Assembly: GCA_002168075.1 (NCBI GenBank)
Contig: NHCE01000010.1
Span: 62,001-126,000 of the forward strand
Origin: Rhizobiales bacterium TMED25
GTDB lineage: Bacteria; Pseudomonadota; Alphaproteobacteria; Rhizobiales; TMED25
Direction of reading: 5' to 3'
DNA: 64,000 nucleotides
Shown: piece by piece, positions 44,392 to 53,042 of the stretch
How positions within the stretch are numbered: position 1 is the first letter of the stretch
How the letters are laid out: every line of letters starts with the position of its first letter
The notes under the pieces: generated by a model
The model's database searches: none
Seen by the model: only the letters and a program-made list of their open reading frames with translations
What the model was told of the DNA's origin: nothing
Program-made: the position numbers and the translations under genes

Positions 44392-46071
44392 TTACCAAAA
44401 GAGATAAAATAGCAAGAAAGAGCCAAGTATTATTGTTGTCCACAATGCCATATTTCCTGTTGGCCATGATCGTCCCAATACTCCAGAGGGTCCGTTATGC
44501 TTATGGAGAGTATCTATAGTTTTATTTATTAAATTAGAAAATTTCTGGAGGCTAGTAGCTGCATTATTGATTAAATGTATATTAAATTCATTTACAACTA
44601 ATTGACCGAATTTTCTCCAAAACCAATCAAAATCAAGTGTAATAGTTAAAGTCCTTTTTAAATATTTTAGAAGTATAAAGAATGCAAGACCTGAAAATAA
44701 TAATAATTGAAGTTGTGAGGAAATATGATCTAAAGTATATGGCATATAGCTTACTTCATACGGTAATATAGAGTATAATATTCCAGGAAACACTCCAATA
44801 AATATACAGAGAAATGATAGTAGTATCATAGCAATTTTCATAGAAGCTGGTGGGTCTTTAGCCTTTAACTTTGCATCCTTCTGAAAAAAGACAAACCATG
44901 GAAATTTTATTCCTGCATGTAAGAATACTCCTGCCGATGCCATAGTAAGAAGAAACCATAATAGTTTCATATCTCCATAAACTGTTGACTGGACTGTAAG
45001 AGACTTTGATATGAAGCCTGATGTAAATGGGAAGGCTGATATTGAAAGTGCTCCTATAATTCCACAAACCATTGTAATTGGCATAGTTTTGTATAAACCA
45101 CCAAGGTCCGTACATTTTGTTTTACCAGTTATGTAAAAGACAGAACCGGCACTCATCAATAATAGAGCTTTATAAATTATGTGTGTAAATGCATGAGAGG
45201 AGGCACCATTTATAGCAATTTCTGTTCCCACTCCGATGGCAACAATCATGAAACCAACTTGATTTACAATTGAGTAGGAGAGAATTCTTCTCATATCATT
45301 TTCGAGGATTGCATATATTATTCCGTAAAATATCATAAAAGTTCCAATGTATAGAAGAACCTCATAGCCAGCAAAACCTTTTATAAGAACAAATACAGCG
45401 GTCTTAGTTGTAAATGCTGATAGTATAACAGTTCCGGACCATGATGCACTTGGGTACGCATCTGGAATCCAACTTGAAAAAGGAGGAGCTCCCGCATTGA
45501 TTAGAAAGCCAACCAATATGAAATAGGCGAATATATTATCAGGGCTAATTATAGAAAAATAAATAGAGTCAGTATTATGAGCGTAGCCAATAATACCTAT
45601 TAATAATATAGTACCTCCAAGGAGATGAACTGCTAAATATCGGATTCCAGGACCATAAGATCTAGGAGAACCAAACCAAATTATAACTGTAGAAGCAATT
45701 GCCATCAATTCCCAAAATATAAACAGAGTTATAAGGTCACCTGATAAAACAACTGAAATTGATGCACCCACATAAATATATGCAAAAGAAATTTCTTTTC
45801 GGTTATCTTGATTAATACTAAATATTGAAATTGCAAAAAGAATTAATATAAAGATAAGTGTAAACAATCTACTTAACCTATCAATATTCATAAAAATTAG
45901 TTCATATGAATGATAGTTGACTATTATTTGCATCCCATCTTGAAATGAAAGAAGAGAAATTAGTGCTAAGATAGGAATAATAGATATAATTTTTCTATTT
46001 CTTATTCGTGGAATGAATAATCCAAATATTATGAGAATAATTCCAGGATGTAAGAGGAGGTTATTCATCAT
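44392..46071 (-). CDS. Mrp antiporter subunit D-like (NuoM/L/N family), third copy
   Basis: A 559-residue polytopic membrane protein of the proton-conducting transporter family. Conserved charged residues within membrane helices can be seen: the Glu in FWELMAIAST and the Lys in AFTTKTAVFVLIKG. The histidine-rich HAFTHIIYKALLLMSAG block is also present. The C-terminal extension (residues ~455-559) is longer than in the other two copies. It is the last of the antiporter genes; its start overlaps the small membrane protein gene by 11 bases. It likely forms one of the ion channels of the complex. Confidence 0.88.
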   Translation of the reverse strand: MMNNLLLHPGIILIIFGLFIPRIRNRKIISIIPILALISLLSFQDGMQIIVNYHSYELIFMNIDRLSRLFTLIFILILFAISIFSINQDNRKEISFAYIYVGASISVVLSGDLITLFIFWELMAIASTVIIWFGSPRSYGPGIRYLAVHLLGGTILLIGIIGYAHNTDSIYFSIISPDNIFAYFILVGFLINAGAPPFSSWIPDAYPSASWSGTVILSAFTTKTAVFVLIKGFAGYEVLLYIGTFMIFYGIIYAILENDMRRILSYSIVNQVGFMIVAIGVGTEIAINGASSHAFTHIIYKALLLMSAGSVFYITGKTKCTDLGGLYKTMPITMVCGIIGALSISAFPFTSGFISKSLTVQSTVYGDMKLLWFLLTMASAGVFLHAGIKFPWFVFFQKDAKLKAKDPPASMKIAMILLSFLCIFIGVFPGILYSILPYEVSYMPYTLDHISSQLQLLLFSGLAFFILLKYLKRTLTITLDFDWFWRKFGQLVVNEFNIHLINNAATSLQKFSNLINKTIDTLHKHNGPSGVLGRSWPTGNMALWTTIILGSFLLFYLFW

Positions 46072-46282
46072 AGTAGCCTTCTGGTCGTTTCAAGAAAATA
46101 CCTATGATTTTTGAAATTACCACTAAGAAAATACAAGATAAGAATCCGAAGATTGACGGAAAAGCAAAAAAACCATCAATTTCAAAGTATGAATGGCGAT
46201 GAATGAAAAGATCACTTAATAATAATATCATCAGAATTGATATAAATACGATCCATAGCTTTCTAATTTTATCAGAATTCAT
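46061..46282 (-). CDS. Small membrane protein within the Mrp operon
   Basis: A 73-residue protein with two hydrophobic segments (about 9-25 and 39-63) and charged ends, closing with KRPEGYYDE. I do not recognise a family. It overlaps both neighbours by 11 bases (46061-46071 and 46272-46282), which makes it a real gene and an accessory antiporter subunit by position. It could help join the two flanking NuoM-like subunits; there is no direct evidence for this. Confidence 0.75.
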   Translation of the reverse strand: MNSDKIRKLWIVFISILMILLLSDLFIHRHSYFEIDGFFAFPSIFGFLSCIFLVVISKIIGIFLKRPEGYYDE

Positions 46283-47729
46283 TTTGCATTACCTCAATAA
46301 AAAAGTTAGGAAATAAGAAAAGTAAGATTATGAGAATAGAACATGAGAATATTGCCAAATTAATAGAAATTGGTAATTTCTTGAGTGATTTCTTGGAATT
46401 ACTGGCAATAAAAAAGACTTTATATATTATTGGAATAAAGTATCCAATATTTAGTAATGTTGATATTGTAATAACAGATATTATGAACCATCGGTTTACA
46501 TCTAGAGCAGATTCAACAATATACCATTTACTAACAAAACCGCCTAGTATTGGCAATCCAATAAGAGATAGCGCTCCGATTGAAAAACCAATCATGACAA
46601 TTTTCAGTTTAGGTCCAATTCCATTCATTTCACTTATTTTTGTATAGCCTGTTGATGTGTAGATAGCCCCAGCTGCAAAGAATAAAATTATTTTACTGAT
46701 TGCGTGAGCTACCAAATGAAGAGTTGCAGCAATAATTGCAGAGGGAGTGAGTATAAGAATTGCAATAATGACATAGGATAGTTGACTAATTGTCGAATAT
46801 GCTAGGAGTTTTTTTAAGTTATCCTGCTTTATGGCAACTATTGAGGAAGCAATAATTGTAAATCCACATAATAATATAAACAGGTCAATAATTGTTAAAT
46901 CAAATAATAGATCTATGCCAAAAGTGTAGACTACAACCTTTATAATACTAAATACACCGACTTTAACAACAGCAACAGCATGAAGTAAGGCTGAGACTGG
47001 AGTGGGCGCTACCATAGCTGCCGGTAACCATGAATGAAATGGCATAATTGCTGCTTTTGATATTCCAAATATAAATAAGATTAGTAGTATTGATAATTGC
47101 AAGTTACTTATGCCGTCAAGCCCCAAAGTTGTCATAAGAAGACCACTCGCAATAAAATCAAGACTCCCACTTAAAAAATAGACATAACTTATTGCTGGTA
47201 AGAAAAAACAAAGTGAAGTTCCAAGTAAGATTAAGAGATAGGTTCGCCCTGATTTCTTGGATAATTCATCACCTTTGTGAGTTACTAAAGGATATGTTGT
47301 AATGGTCAATAATTCGTAAAATATAAACAGGGTTAGCAGATTATCAGATAATGCTGCACCATTTGCACATGCTATTGATATTGAGAAAAACATGAAAAAA
47401 TTACCTAATCTTTTTTCATTATTTGAGGACATATATCCAAGAGAATATATTGTTGCTATAAGCCATAAACAGTTAACCATCATTAGAAAGATCATACTTA
47501 TGGACTCAACACCCAGTGTAATATTCAAACCAGATAGAATTGTGACAAGGTCTAATTTTATTGCAGTATCACTAAATATACTAAATATCTTGAAGATATA
47601 ATAAATATTAATTGATGGTCCAACGATCAGAATTGGATAACGCAAATTTTCAAATTTCCAGAGAAATTTAATTGTTAAAGCTATTATTACTGGAATAATG
47701 ATTGGTATTATCAAAATTAATTGATTCAT
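46272..47729 (-). CDS. Mrp antiporter subunit D-like (NuoM/L/N family), second copy
   Basis: A 485-residue polytopic membrane protein. The proton-conducting core is clear: the Glu in FYELLTITTYPLVTHKG, the Lys in FGISKAAIMPFHSWLPAAMVAPTPVSALLHAVAVVKVG, and the HLVAHAISKIILFFAAG block. HSWLPAAMVAPTPVSALLHA is closest to NuoL/MrpA-type sequences, so this may be the stand-in for the MrpA channel half. Its start overlaps mrpD by 4 bases and its end overlaps the small membrane protein by 11. Confidence 0.88.
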   Translation of the reverse strand: MNQLILIIPIIIPVIIALTIKFLWKFENLRYPILIVGPSINIYYIFKIFSIFSDTAIKLDLVTILSGLNITLGVESISMIFLMMVNCLWLIATIYSLGYMSSNNEKRLGNFFMFFSISIACANGAALSDNLLTLFIFYELLTITTYPLVTHKGDELSKKSGRTYLLILLGTSLCFFLPAISYVYFLSGSLDFIASGLLMTTLGLDGISNLQLSILLILFIFGISKAAIMPFHSWLPAAMVAPTPVSALLHAVAVVKVGVFSIIKVVVYTFGIDLLFDLTIIDLFILLCGFTIIASSIVAIKQDNLKKLLAYSTISQLSYVIIAILILTPSAIIAATLHLVAHAISKIILFFAAGAIYTSTGYTKISEMNGIGPKLKIVMIGFSIGALSLIGLPILGGFVSKWYIVESALDVNRWFIISVITISTLLNIGYFIPIIYKVFFIASNSKKSLKKLPISINLAIFSCSILIILLFLFPNFFIEVMQNEF

Positions 47730-49213
47730 AACACCTCCCCAGCAAATAGAACATTTTCAACTGCTACCCTTGCAAGATCTGCCGTAAGCCTGATATCTAC
47801 TCCAAAATATATTGTCGCACCGGTGAGGATAATAGTTATAATTAGCATCTCTTTGGGTAACTTATCTTTTACTATAATCATATCTTTTTCAGGTTCATGA
47901 AACCAAATTAATTCAATTACTCTACCGACATAAATAAGTGCCAATAGAGAACTAATAGCAAGAGATACTACAACAAGCCACCAGCCCTGTTCGATTGCTC
48001 CCAAAACAAGATACCATTTTGATATGAAACCAACAGTTCCAGGAACACCAATCAGACTTATTGACGCTATTGTCAGACAAACAGCTATAATAGGCATTTT
48101 TTTTCCGAGCCCAGCTAGTTTTTTAATACTTGTTTCTTTTGTTTTATATATCACGCAACCAATTGCTAAAAATATTGCAGCTTTAATTATTGAATGATTT
48201 ATTATATGAACCGTTGAACCAATCAATCCATTATAATTTGCAATACCTAATCCCAATGTAATATACCCAATTTGAGCGACGGAAGAATATGCAAACAATT
48301 TTTTTATATTACTTTGAAATATTGCAATAATTGATGCACCAAACATAGCCGCCAATGATAGAGAAATTATGACAATCATAAATAATGGGTTGGAATATAT
48401 TATGCTATAACCAAAAACAAGATATAGATATTTCATCAATAGATATATAGCAACTTTAGTGGCTGTAGAAGATAGAAATGCTGTACCAACGGATGGTGAA
48501 TATGCATAAGCATTTGGTAACCATGCATGTAATGGGAAAAGAGCTATCTTTAAGGCTATACCAACTGTGATAAATGCAAGCGATGCATAAAGTGGTCTCA
48601 TTAGCTCAATATCTTTAATTCTATCTGCAATATCAACTAAATTTAGGCTTCCGGTTATAACAAAAATTAATCCAACACCAATAACATAGAGTGTCGCGCC
48701 AATTGTTCCCATTATTAAATATTGATATGCAGCAACCAGCGCTCTTTTATCTTGACCGATTGATATAATTATATAAGTGGCTAGTGAGGATATTTCTAAA
48801 AAAACAAATGCATTAAAGGCATCGCCAGTTGATAGTATACCAATCAAACCCGCCAAGCACAAAAGATACATCGAATAAAAAATAGATATCTTATTCTTTC
48901 TAATTTCATTATTTAAGCTGTTCCTGGCATAGAGAATAATTGCAAAAGAAGCTAGTGATATCATTACGATAAATAATGCATTCAATTCATCAATTCTATA
49001 TTCAATTCCAACTGGTGGTTCCCATCCTCCCATCGCATATGATATAGGGCCGTTCACTGAAATTTTCATATAAAGGGCGATGGAACAAAATACTACTGAA
49101 AAGGATGATAATACAGCTAATAGCCAGTTTGCTCTATCATTTCGTATCAGCAATATTAATACAGACCCAAGAATTGGTGTCATAACTAAAATCGCTGGAA
49201 AATGTTCAGTCAT
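47726..49213 (-). CDS. mrpD: Mrp Na+(K+)/H+ antiporter subunit D
   Basis: A 495-residue NuoM/N-like membrane protein, the canonical MrpD of this operon. Seen are the Glu in FVFLEISSLATYIIIS, the Lys in IALKIALFPLHAWLPNAYAYSPS, the second Lys in SSTATKVAIYLLMKY and HIINHSIIKAAIFLAIG. It directly follows mrpC (2 bases), as in Mrp and Mbh operons. Mrp complexes exchange Na+ or K+ for protons and support pH and salt tolerance; in related complexes the same module is coupled to redox enzymes, none of which is present here. Confidence 0.92.
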   Translation of the reverse strand: MTEHFPAILVMTPILGSVLILLIRNDRANWLLAVLSSFSVVFCSIALYMKISVNGPISYAMGGWEPPVGIEYRIDELNALFIVMISLASFAIILYARNSLNNEIRKNKISIFYSMYLLCLAGLIGILSTGDAFNAFVFLEISSLATYIIISIGQDKRALVAAYQYLIMGTIGATLYVIGVGLIFVITGSLNLVDIADRIKDIELMRPLYASLAFITVGIALKIALFPLHAWLPNAYAYSPSVGTAFLSSTATKVAIYLLMKYLYLVFGYSIIYSNPLFMIVIISLSLAAMFGASIIAIFQSNIKKLFAYSSVAQIGYITLGLGIANYNGLIGSTVHIINHSIIKAAIFLAIGCVIYKTKETSIKKLAGLGKKMPIIAVCLTIASISLIGVPGTVGFISKWYLVLGAIEQGWWLVVVSLAISSLLALIYVGRVIELIWFHEPEKDMIIVKDKLPKEMLIITIILTGATIYFGVDIRLTADLARVAVENVLFAGEVL

Positions 49214-49215
49214 TA

Positions 49216-49575
49216 TCAGAGCTCTTTTTCAAATAGTTTATCTTCTTCAATTGTACCAAATTCTTCATTGATCCTAATTACTAATGCCAAGCCAAGAGAT
49301 AATGTGGATATACCAACAACGATGGCTGTAAGTATTAGAACATGTGGGAACGGGCTAGAGTATATTATTAAGTCATCTCTTAAAATAGGGGGGGTACCAT
49401 TTAATATTTTACCTGGAGAAATATATAGTATGTAAACCGAGGTCTGAAAGAGAGCTAATCCAATGAGTTTTTTTACCATATTACCTCTGGCAACAACAAT
49501 AAATAATCCGCTGACCATCAGAAATATTATGATGTAGTAATTATATGATGATATTAAATTTGATAGTATATTCAT
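49216..49575 (-). CDS. mrpC: Mrp antiporter subunit C (NuoK-like)
   Basis: A 119-residue three-helix membrane protein homologous to NuoK of complex I. The typical stretch GLALFQTSVYILYIS and the third helix VLTAIVVGISTLSLGLALVIRI with following acidic tail are visible. A glutamate expected in the second helix of NuoK is not obvious, as is usual for MrpC. It overlaps mrpB by 4 bases and precedes mrpD by 2. Confidence 0.9.
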   Translation of the reverse strand: MNILSNLISSYNYYIIIFLMVSGLFIVVARGNMVKKLIGLALFQTSVYILYISPGKILNGTPPILRDDLIIYSSPFPHVLILTAIVVGISTLSLGLALVIRINEEFGTIEEDKLFEKEL

Positions 49576-49991
49576 CTACCCCCTCTTGATACAAATGCAT
49601 AAAATATAGATACCATGGCACCAATAACTGTCACAAAGACACCAATTTCTATTAGAATAATTCCAATATGTTGGCCATGTTTTGGATAATGCGCAAGTGC
49701 ATCATAATCTAAAAAGTTATAGTCATTTATAATACTAAATATACCTGTGCCCGAGAATATTATCACTCCGATCGGTATCATTAGGTGAAAGACTTTTATT
49801 GGAAAATCTTTTTGAGCCTTCTTTGCTCCAAATATTATGGTGTAAAGTATTATTGATGCAGCAAATATTACGCCAGCTTGGAATCCTCCACCAGGACCAA
49901 AATCTCCATGAAATTGAACATAAAAAGCAAAAATCATAATAAATGGAATAAATATCTTTGCTGAAATTCTTAAAAGTAAATCTAATCTCAT
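49572..49991 (-). CDS. mrpB: Mrp antiporter subunit B (MnhB domain)
   Basis: A 139-residue membrane protein with four hydrophobic helices. The MnhB hallmark FHGDFGPGGGFQAGVIFAAS is present near residues 28-47, and GVFVTVIGAMVSIFYAF forms the last helix. It lies 6 bases downstream of the DUF4040 gene and overlaps mrpC by 4 bases. In the complex MrpB sits next to MrpC and MrpA's C-terminal part. Confidence 0.9.
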   Translation of the reverse strand: MRLDLLLRISAKIFIPFIMIFAFYVQFHGDFGPGGGFQAGVIFAASIILYTIIFGAKKAQKDFPIKVFHLMIPIGVIIFSGTGIFSIINDYNFLDYDALAHYPKHGQHIGIILIEIGVFVTVIGAMVSIFYAFVSRGGR

Positions 49992-49997
49992 TGTTTC

Positions 49998-50510
49998 TTA
50001 GTCCTCTTGTTTATTTTTTCGTAGAAGAGAAATAACACCAATAGCAGCTGTAAAGACAACTATAACTTCTCCAAGTGTATCGAAACCTCTATAGCTAGCT
50101 AGTACTGAAGTGACTACATTTGGAACTCCAGTCTCAGTTAGAGATCTTGCCAGATATTGACTGCTTACATGAGTATGAAGGGGTGTATCAGCAGCTCCAA
50201 AAGCCGGCAAGCCATATGTGCCGTATATAAGTAAGCCACCAACAATCACGCAAACAGAGATCGCTATAATAGAATTATGCTTAGGTTGTTCTTCATTTCT
50301 TTTTGTATAGTGCAGAACACTTAACATTAGAACTGTCGATATTCCTGCTCCGACGGCAGCTTCCGTAAGTGCTACATCTACTGCATCAAATATAAGCAAC
50401 AATGAAGCCATTAAAAAACTATATATAGTACTTAATATAACGACACTAAAAAGATTTTTTAATTTAATTATTCCAATAGTCGTAATTGCCATCAGAGTAA
50501 GAATTATCAT
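49998..50510 (-). CDS. DUF4040/MbhD-MbhE-like subunit (detached C-terminal part of MrpA)
   Basis: A 170-residue protein with two pieces: an N-terminal three-helix MbhD/DUF4040-type domain, with DVALTEAAVGAGISTVLMLSVL as its hallmark, and a C-terminal MbhE-like part with RGFDTLGEVIVVFTAAIGVISLL. In Bacillus-type Mrp these are the tail of the ~800-residue MrpA; in Mbh hydrogenases they are separate genes. Here they stand alone between mrpG and mrpB (14 and 6 bases), so the operon follows the Mbh-like order E-F-G-A'-B-C-D. Confidence 0.88.
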   Translation of the reverse strand: MIILTLMAITTIGIIKLKNLFSVVILSTIYSFLMASLLLIFDAVDVALTEAAVGAGISTVLMLSVLHYTKRNEEQPKHNSIIAISVCVIVGGLLIYGTYGLPAFGAADTPLHTHVSSQYLARSLTETGVPNVVTSVLASYRGFDTLGEVIVVFTAAIGVISLLRKNKQED

Positions 50511-50524
50511 ATTTAAATATATTT

Positions 50525-50848
50525 CTATTGTTTTTTCCTCCCTACAACTTTTAGTGGCTTGATATCATCATGTATGCATGCCCTTGCAAGTGCGTGGGTT
50601 GCAACCGAGGATATATATATTATGGCGAGTAGTATGATAATCAATTTTATGGAAATAGCGCTAAATCCAGAGTATATGATCAATCCAAAGATAATTAAGG
50701 TCGCACCAGTGGACTCCATGACTGAAACTGCGTGCATTCTAGTAAAAACATCAGGCATTCTAATTAGTCCAATGGCTCCAACTAGAAGGAATAATGACCC
50801 AATAATTAAAAAGAAATAAGCTATATTAATCTGAAATGTTTCCAGCAT
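50525..50848 (-). CDS. mrpG: Mrp antiporter subunit G
   Basis: A 107-residue membrane protein with three hydrophobic segments. The family core LVGAIGLIRMPDVFTRMHAVSVMESTGA is evident (here quoted in part: GLIRMPDVFTRMHA), and the end holds ATHALARACIHDD. It lies 4 bases after mrpF and 14 before the DUF4040 gene. Confidence 0.92.
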   Translation of the reverse strand: MLETFQINIAYFFLIIGSLFLLVGAIGLIRMPDVFTRMHAVSVMESTGATLIIFGLIIYSGFSAISIKLIIILLAIIYISSVATHALARACIHDDIKPLKVVGRKKQ

Positions 50849-50852
50849 TTAT

Positions 50853-51125
50853 TTATTCCTCTTCACCATGACTTAGAGTGCCATATCTAAAATATTTGAG
50901 AACAGCAAAAGTTCCAATGAGATTTAAAAGGATATATGTAATGGCAATATCCAAAAAGTCTGTCCTACCTGATAGGAAGCCATACATGACAAGAAAAAGA
51001 ACAGTTGAAGTACCTATGATATTTGCGGCGAGGAGGCGGTCAAATAAAGTTGGTCCCACCAAAGCTCTATAGAGAGATAATACAAGAGAAATTGAGATTA
51101 TAAATATAATTAAATTAAATATCAT
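50853..51125 (-). CDS. mrpF: Mrp antiporter subunit F
   Basis: A 90-residue three-helix membrane protein. The family features are LYRALVGPTLFDRLLAANIIGT after the first helix and DFLDIAITYILLNLIGTFA in the third. The start overlaps mrpE by 11 bases and the end is 4 bases from mrpG. Length is normal. Confidence 0.92.
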   Translation of the reverse strand: MIFNLIIFIISISLVLSLYRALVGPTLFDRLLAANIIGTSTVLFLVMYGFLSGRTDFLDIAITYILLNLIGTFAVLKYFRYGTLSHGEEE

Positions 51126-51612
51126 TATCGCCCATTAATTTTTTAATCCTATGGTCCATTTCACTTTTTAGCAATGATGCTTTTGTATCTTTAGAAATTG
51201 AGTGAACGTCAATCTCTTTATTTGAGTTATTTATTATTACAGAAATTGTTCCTGGTGTTAAGGTGATAGAATTTGCATAAATATTGAAACCCATTGTAGA
51301 TTTTTGTTTTGATTTAATTTTAAAATATTGAGGTGATATACCCATTCTCGGTGATAGGATGATTTTCGAAATATAAACGCTAGAAAAAATCATTTCCTTA
51401 TATAACCAGAGCCAATAGTAGATTGCTTTTGGTAATATTCTTATTGGGAGTGACTCATCATCTATCATAGTTATTTTATAGAGGTATAGAACTATGAATA
51501 ATGAACATAAAGCTCCAACTACGAGGAGTAGTATTACATTCTTCCCAGATAACAAATACCAGAAGAGAAATAATAGTATTATTTGAAGAGTAACTAGTAA
51601 GTTTTTATTCAT
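51115..51612 (-). CDS. mrpE: Mrp antiporter subunit E
   Basis: A 165-residue protein with two N-terminal membrane helices followed by a cytoplasmic domain. The MnhE pattern is visible: a first-helix FLFWYLLSG, the YYWLWLYKEMIFSSVYISKIIL segment, and SITLTPGTISVII. It is the first antiporter gene and begins 17 bases after sufE ends, so transcription probably starts at sufE or between them. mrpF overlaps its end by 11 bases. Confidence 0.9.
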   Translation of the reverse strand: MNKNLLVTLQIILLFLFWYLLSGKNVILLLVVGALCSLFIVLYLYKITMIDDESLPIRILPKAIYYWLWLYKEMIFSSVYISKIILSPRMGISPQYFKIKSKQKSTMGFNIYANSITLTPGTISVIINNSNKEIDVHSISKDTKASLLKSEMDHRIKKLMGDNDI

Positions 51613-51629
51613 TAATTTAATTGTCCAGT

Positions 51630-52049
51630 TTATATATTTTCCCTTGCATCATTTTTTATTCTTTGAATCATAGATAGCAGTCCATTTGAACGTTGAGGTG
51701 ATAAATGCTCTTCTAGTCCAAATTTCTTAAAAATATCTTGATGATCTATTTCTAGAATCTCATTTGGTTTTTTATCTGTGTAAATTGAAATAAGTATAGC
51801 AATTAATCCTTTGACTATAAATGCATCACTATCACCTATAAAATTTATTAGCTTCTCATTCTCAGAGTTGCTAGATGCAGAAGAATGGAGCCATACTTGG
51901 CTTACACAACCATTAACTTTTGTATTATTATTCCTAAGATTCTCAGGAAAATCATGAATTGTCTGACCCAATTCGATTATATACTTATATTTATCTTCCC
52001 AATTATCAAGGAATTCCATATTTTCTATTATTTCATTTATATTTGTCAT
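51630..52049 (-). CDS. sufE: SufE-family cysteine desulphurase partner
   Basis: Accepts sulphur from the desulphurase SufS and passes it to the SUF iron-sulphur scaffold. The acceptor Cys48 is in KVNGCVSQVWL, and the C-terminal half shows the FKKFGLEEHLSPQRSNGLLSMI block. The 139-residue length is normal. No other suf gene is in the window. It leads the long minus-strand antiporter operon (17 bases to mrpE), an unusual partner. The divergent ycgN gene begins 107 bases away. Confidence 0.93.
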   Translation of the reverse strand: MTNINEIIENMEFLDNWEDKYKYIIELGQTIHDFPENLRNNNTKVNGCVSQVWLHSSASSNSENEKLINFIGDSDAFIVKGLIAILISIYTDKKPNEILEIDHQDIFKKFGLEEHLSPQRSNGLLSMIQRIKNDARENI

Positions 52050-52156
52050 TATCTTAGTTTATTATACTTAATAAGTGTATTAGTATATACAATCTTATAG
52101 TATATGATTTTTAAATTATTTTAATTACCAAAATATAATTATTAATATCTAATTTA

Positions 52157-52597
52157 ATGTTCTGGAAAGAAAAACAGCTAAATCAAATGAACTCAGATGA
52201 ATGGGAGTCCCTTTGTGATAGATGCGGTAAATGTTGTTCGTTAAAACTGCACAATGAAATTTCTAATGAAATATTTGATACATCATTAGTATGTAAATTA
52301 TTTGATGTTAAGAAATGTAGTTGTAAGAATTATTCTGAGAGACATCAATATGTAAAAGATTGCATAAAATTATCTGACAATAATATAAGATCCATTAGCT
52401 GGCTTCCAAACACTTGTGCTTACAAACTAGTATCAGAGGGTAAGGACTTGTATCCGTGGCATCATTTAAATTCTGGAAGCTATGATACAATTCATGAAAC
52501 TGGTAATTCAATAATTTCATCCGAAATTAAAAGTGAAAGTGAAGTTGAACGAAATGATTATGAGGATTATATTACAAATAAGATTACGTCAAAATGA
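52157..52597 (+). CDS. YcgN-family cysteine cluster protein (UPF0260)
   Basis: A 146-residue member of the CxxCxxCC zinc/iron-chelating family. The cluster is CDRCGKCC near residues 20-27, with further cysteines in CKLFDVKKCSCKNY and NTCAYKL. The C-terminal block LYPWHHLNSG is typical of YcgN. Function unknown; metal binding is likely. Its stop overlaps the ccmE start (ATGA, 52594-52597), so it is translated together with the cytochrome c maturation genes. Confidence 0.88.
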   Translation: MFWKEKQLNQMNSDEWESLCDRCGKCCSLKLHNEISNEIFDTSLVCKLFDVKKCSCKNYSERHQYVKDCIKLSDNNIRSISWLPNTCAYKLVSEGKDLYPWHHLNSGSYDTIHETGNSIISSEIKSESEVERNDYEDYITNKITSK

Positions 52598-53004
52598 ATA
52601 AAAAAATAAGAAGACTGAATTTTTTATTACTACTCTTAGTTACATGTTCAATTGCAATATGGTTAATTGTAAAGGCATTAGAAGAAAATATTATTTATTT
52701 CTATTCGCCAAGCGATATAGTGGAAATAGATAAACTAAGTAAATTGTTGAGAGTAGGTGGTTTAGTAAAAGAGAGTTCAATTGTAAAGAAAGATAATTTA
52801 ATCTTCGAGTTTATAATTACAGATAATGTTAATGAAACAAAAGTTTTCTATCAAGGAATATTGCCAGATCTATTTCGAGAAAAGCAAGGAGTTATTGCTG
52901 AGGGTAAATTTGAGAAAAATATATTTATTGCTTCCAAGATCTTGGCAAAACATGATGAGAATTATATGCCAAAAGAGGTTTATGAAAGTCTACGCAATAA
53001 ATAA
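52594..53004 (+). CDS. ccmE: Cytochrome c maturation haem chaperone CcmE
   Basis: Periplasmic haem chaperone anchored by one N-terminal helix (about residues 8-26). It binds haem covalently through His120 and hands it to CcmF. The motif is LAKHDENYMPKEV, with Tyr124 at the usual position. Length 136 is normal. It overlaps ycgN by 4 bases and is followed by ccmF after 38 bases, giving a ccmE-ccmF-ccmH unit. ccmABCD are not in the window. Confidence 0.94.
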   Translation: MNKKIRRLNFLLLLLVTCSIAIWLIVKALEENIIYFYSPSDIVEIDKLSKLLRVGGLVKESSIVKKDNLIFEFIITDNVNETKVFYQGILPDLFREKQGVIAEGKFEKNIFIASKILAKHDENYMPKEVYESLRNK

Positions 53005-53042
53005 AGGTATAAATTTTTTTAAAATAACTAATTGTAAATCAG

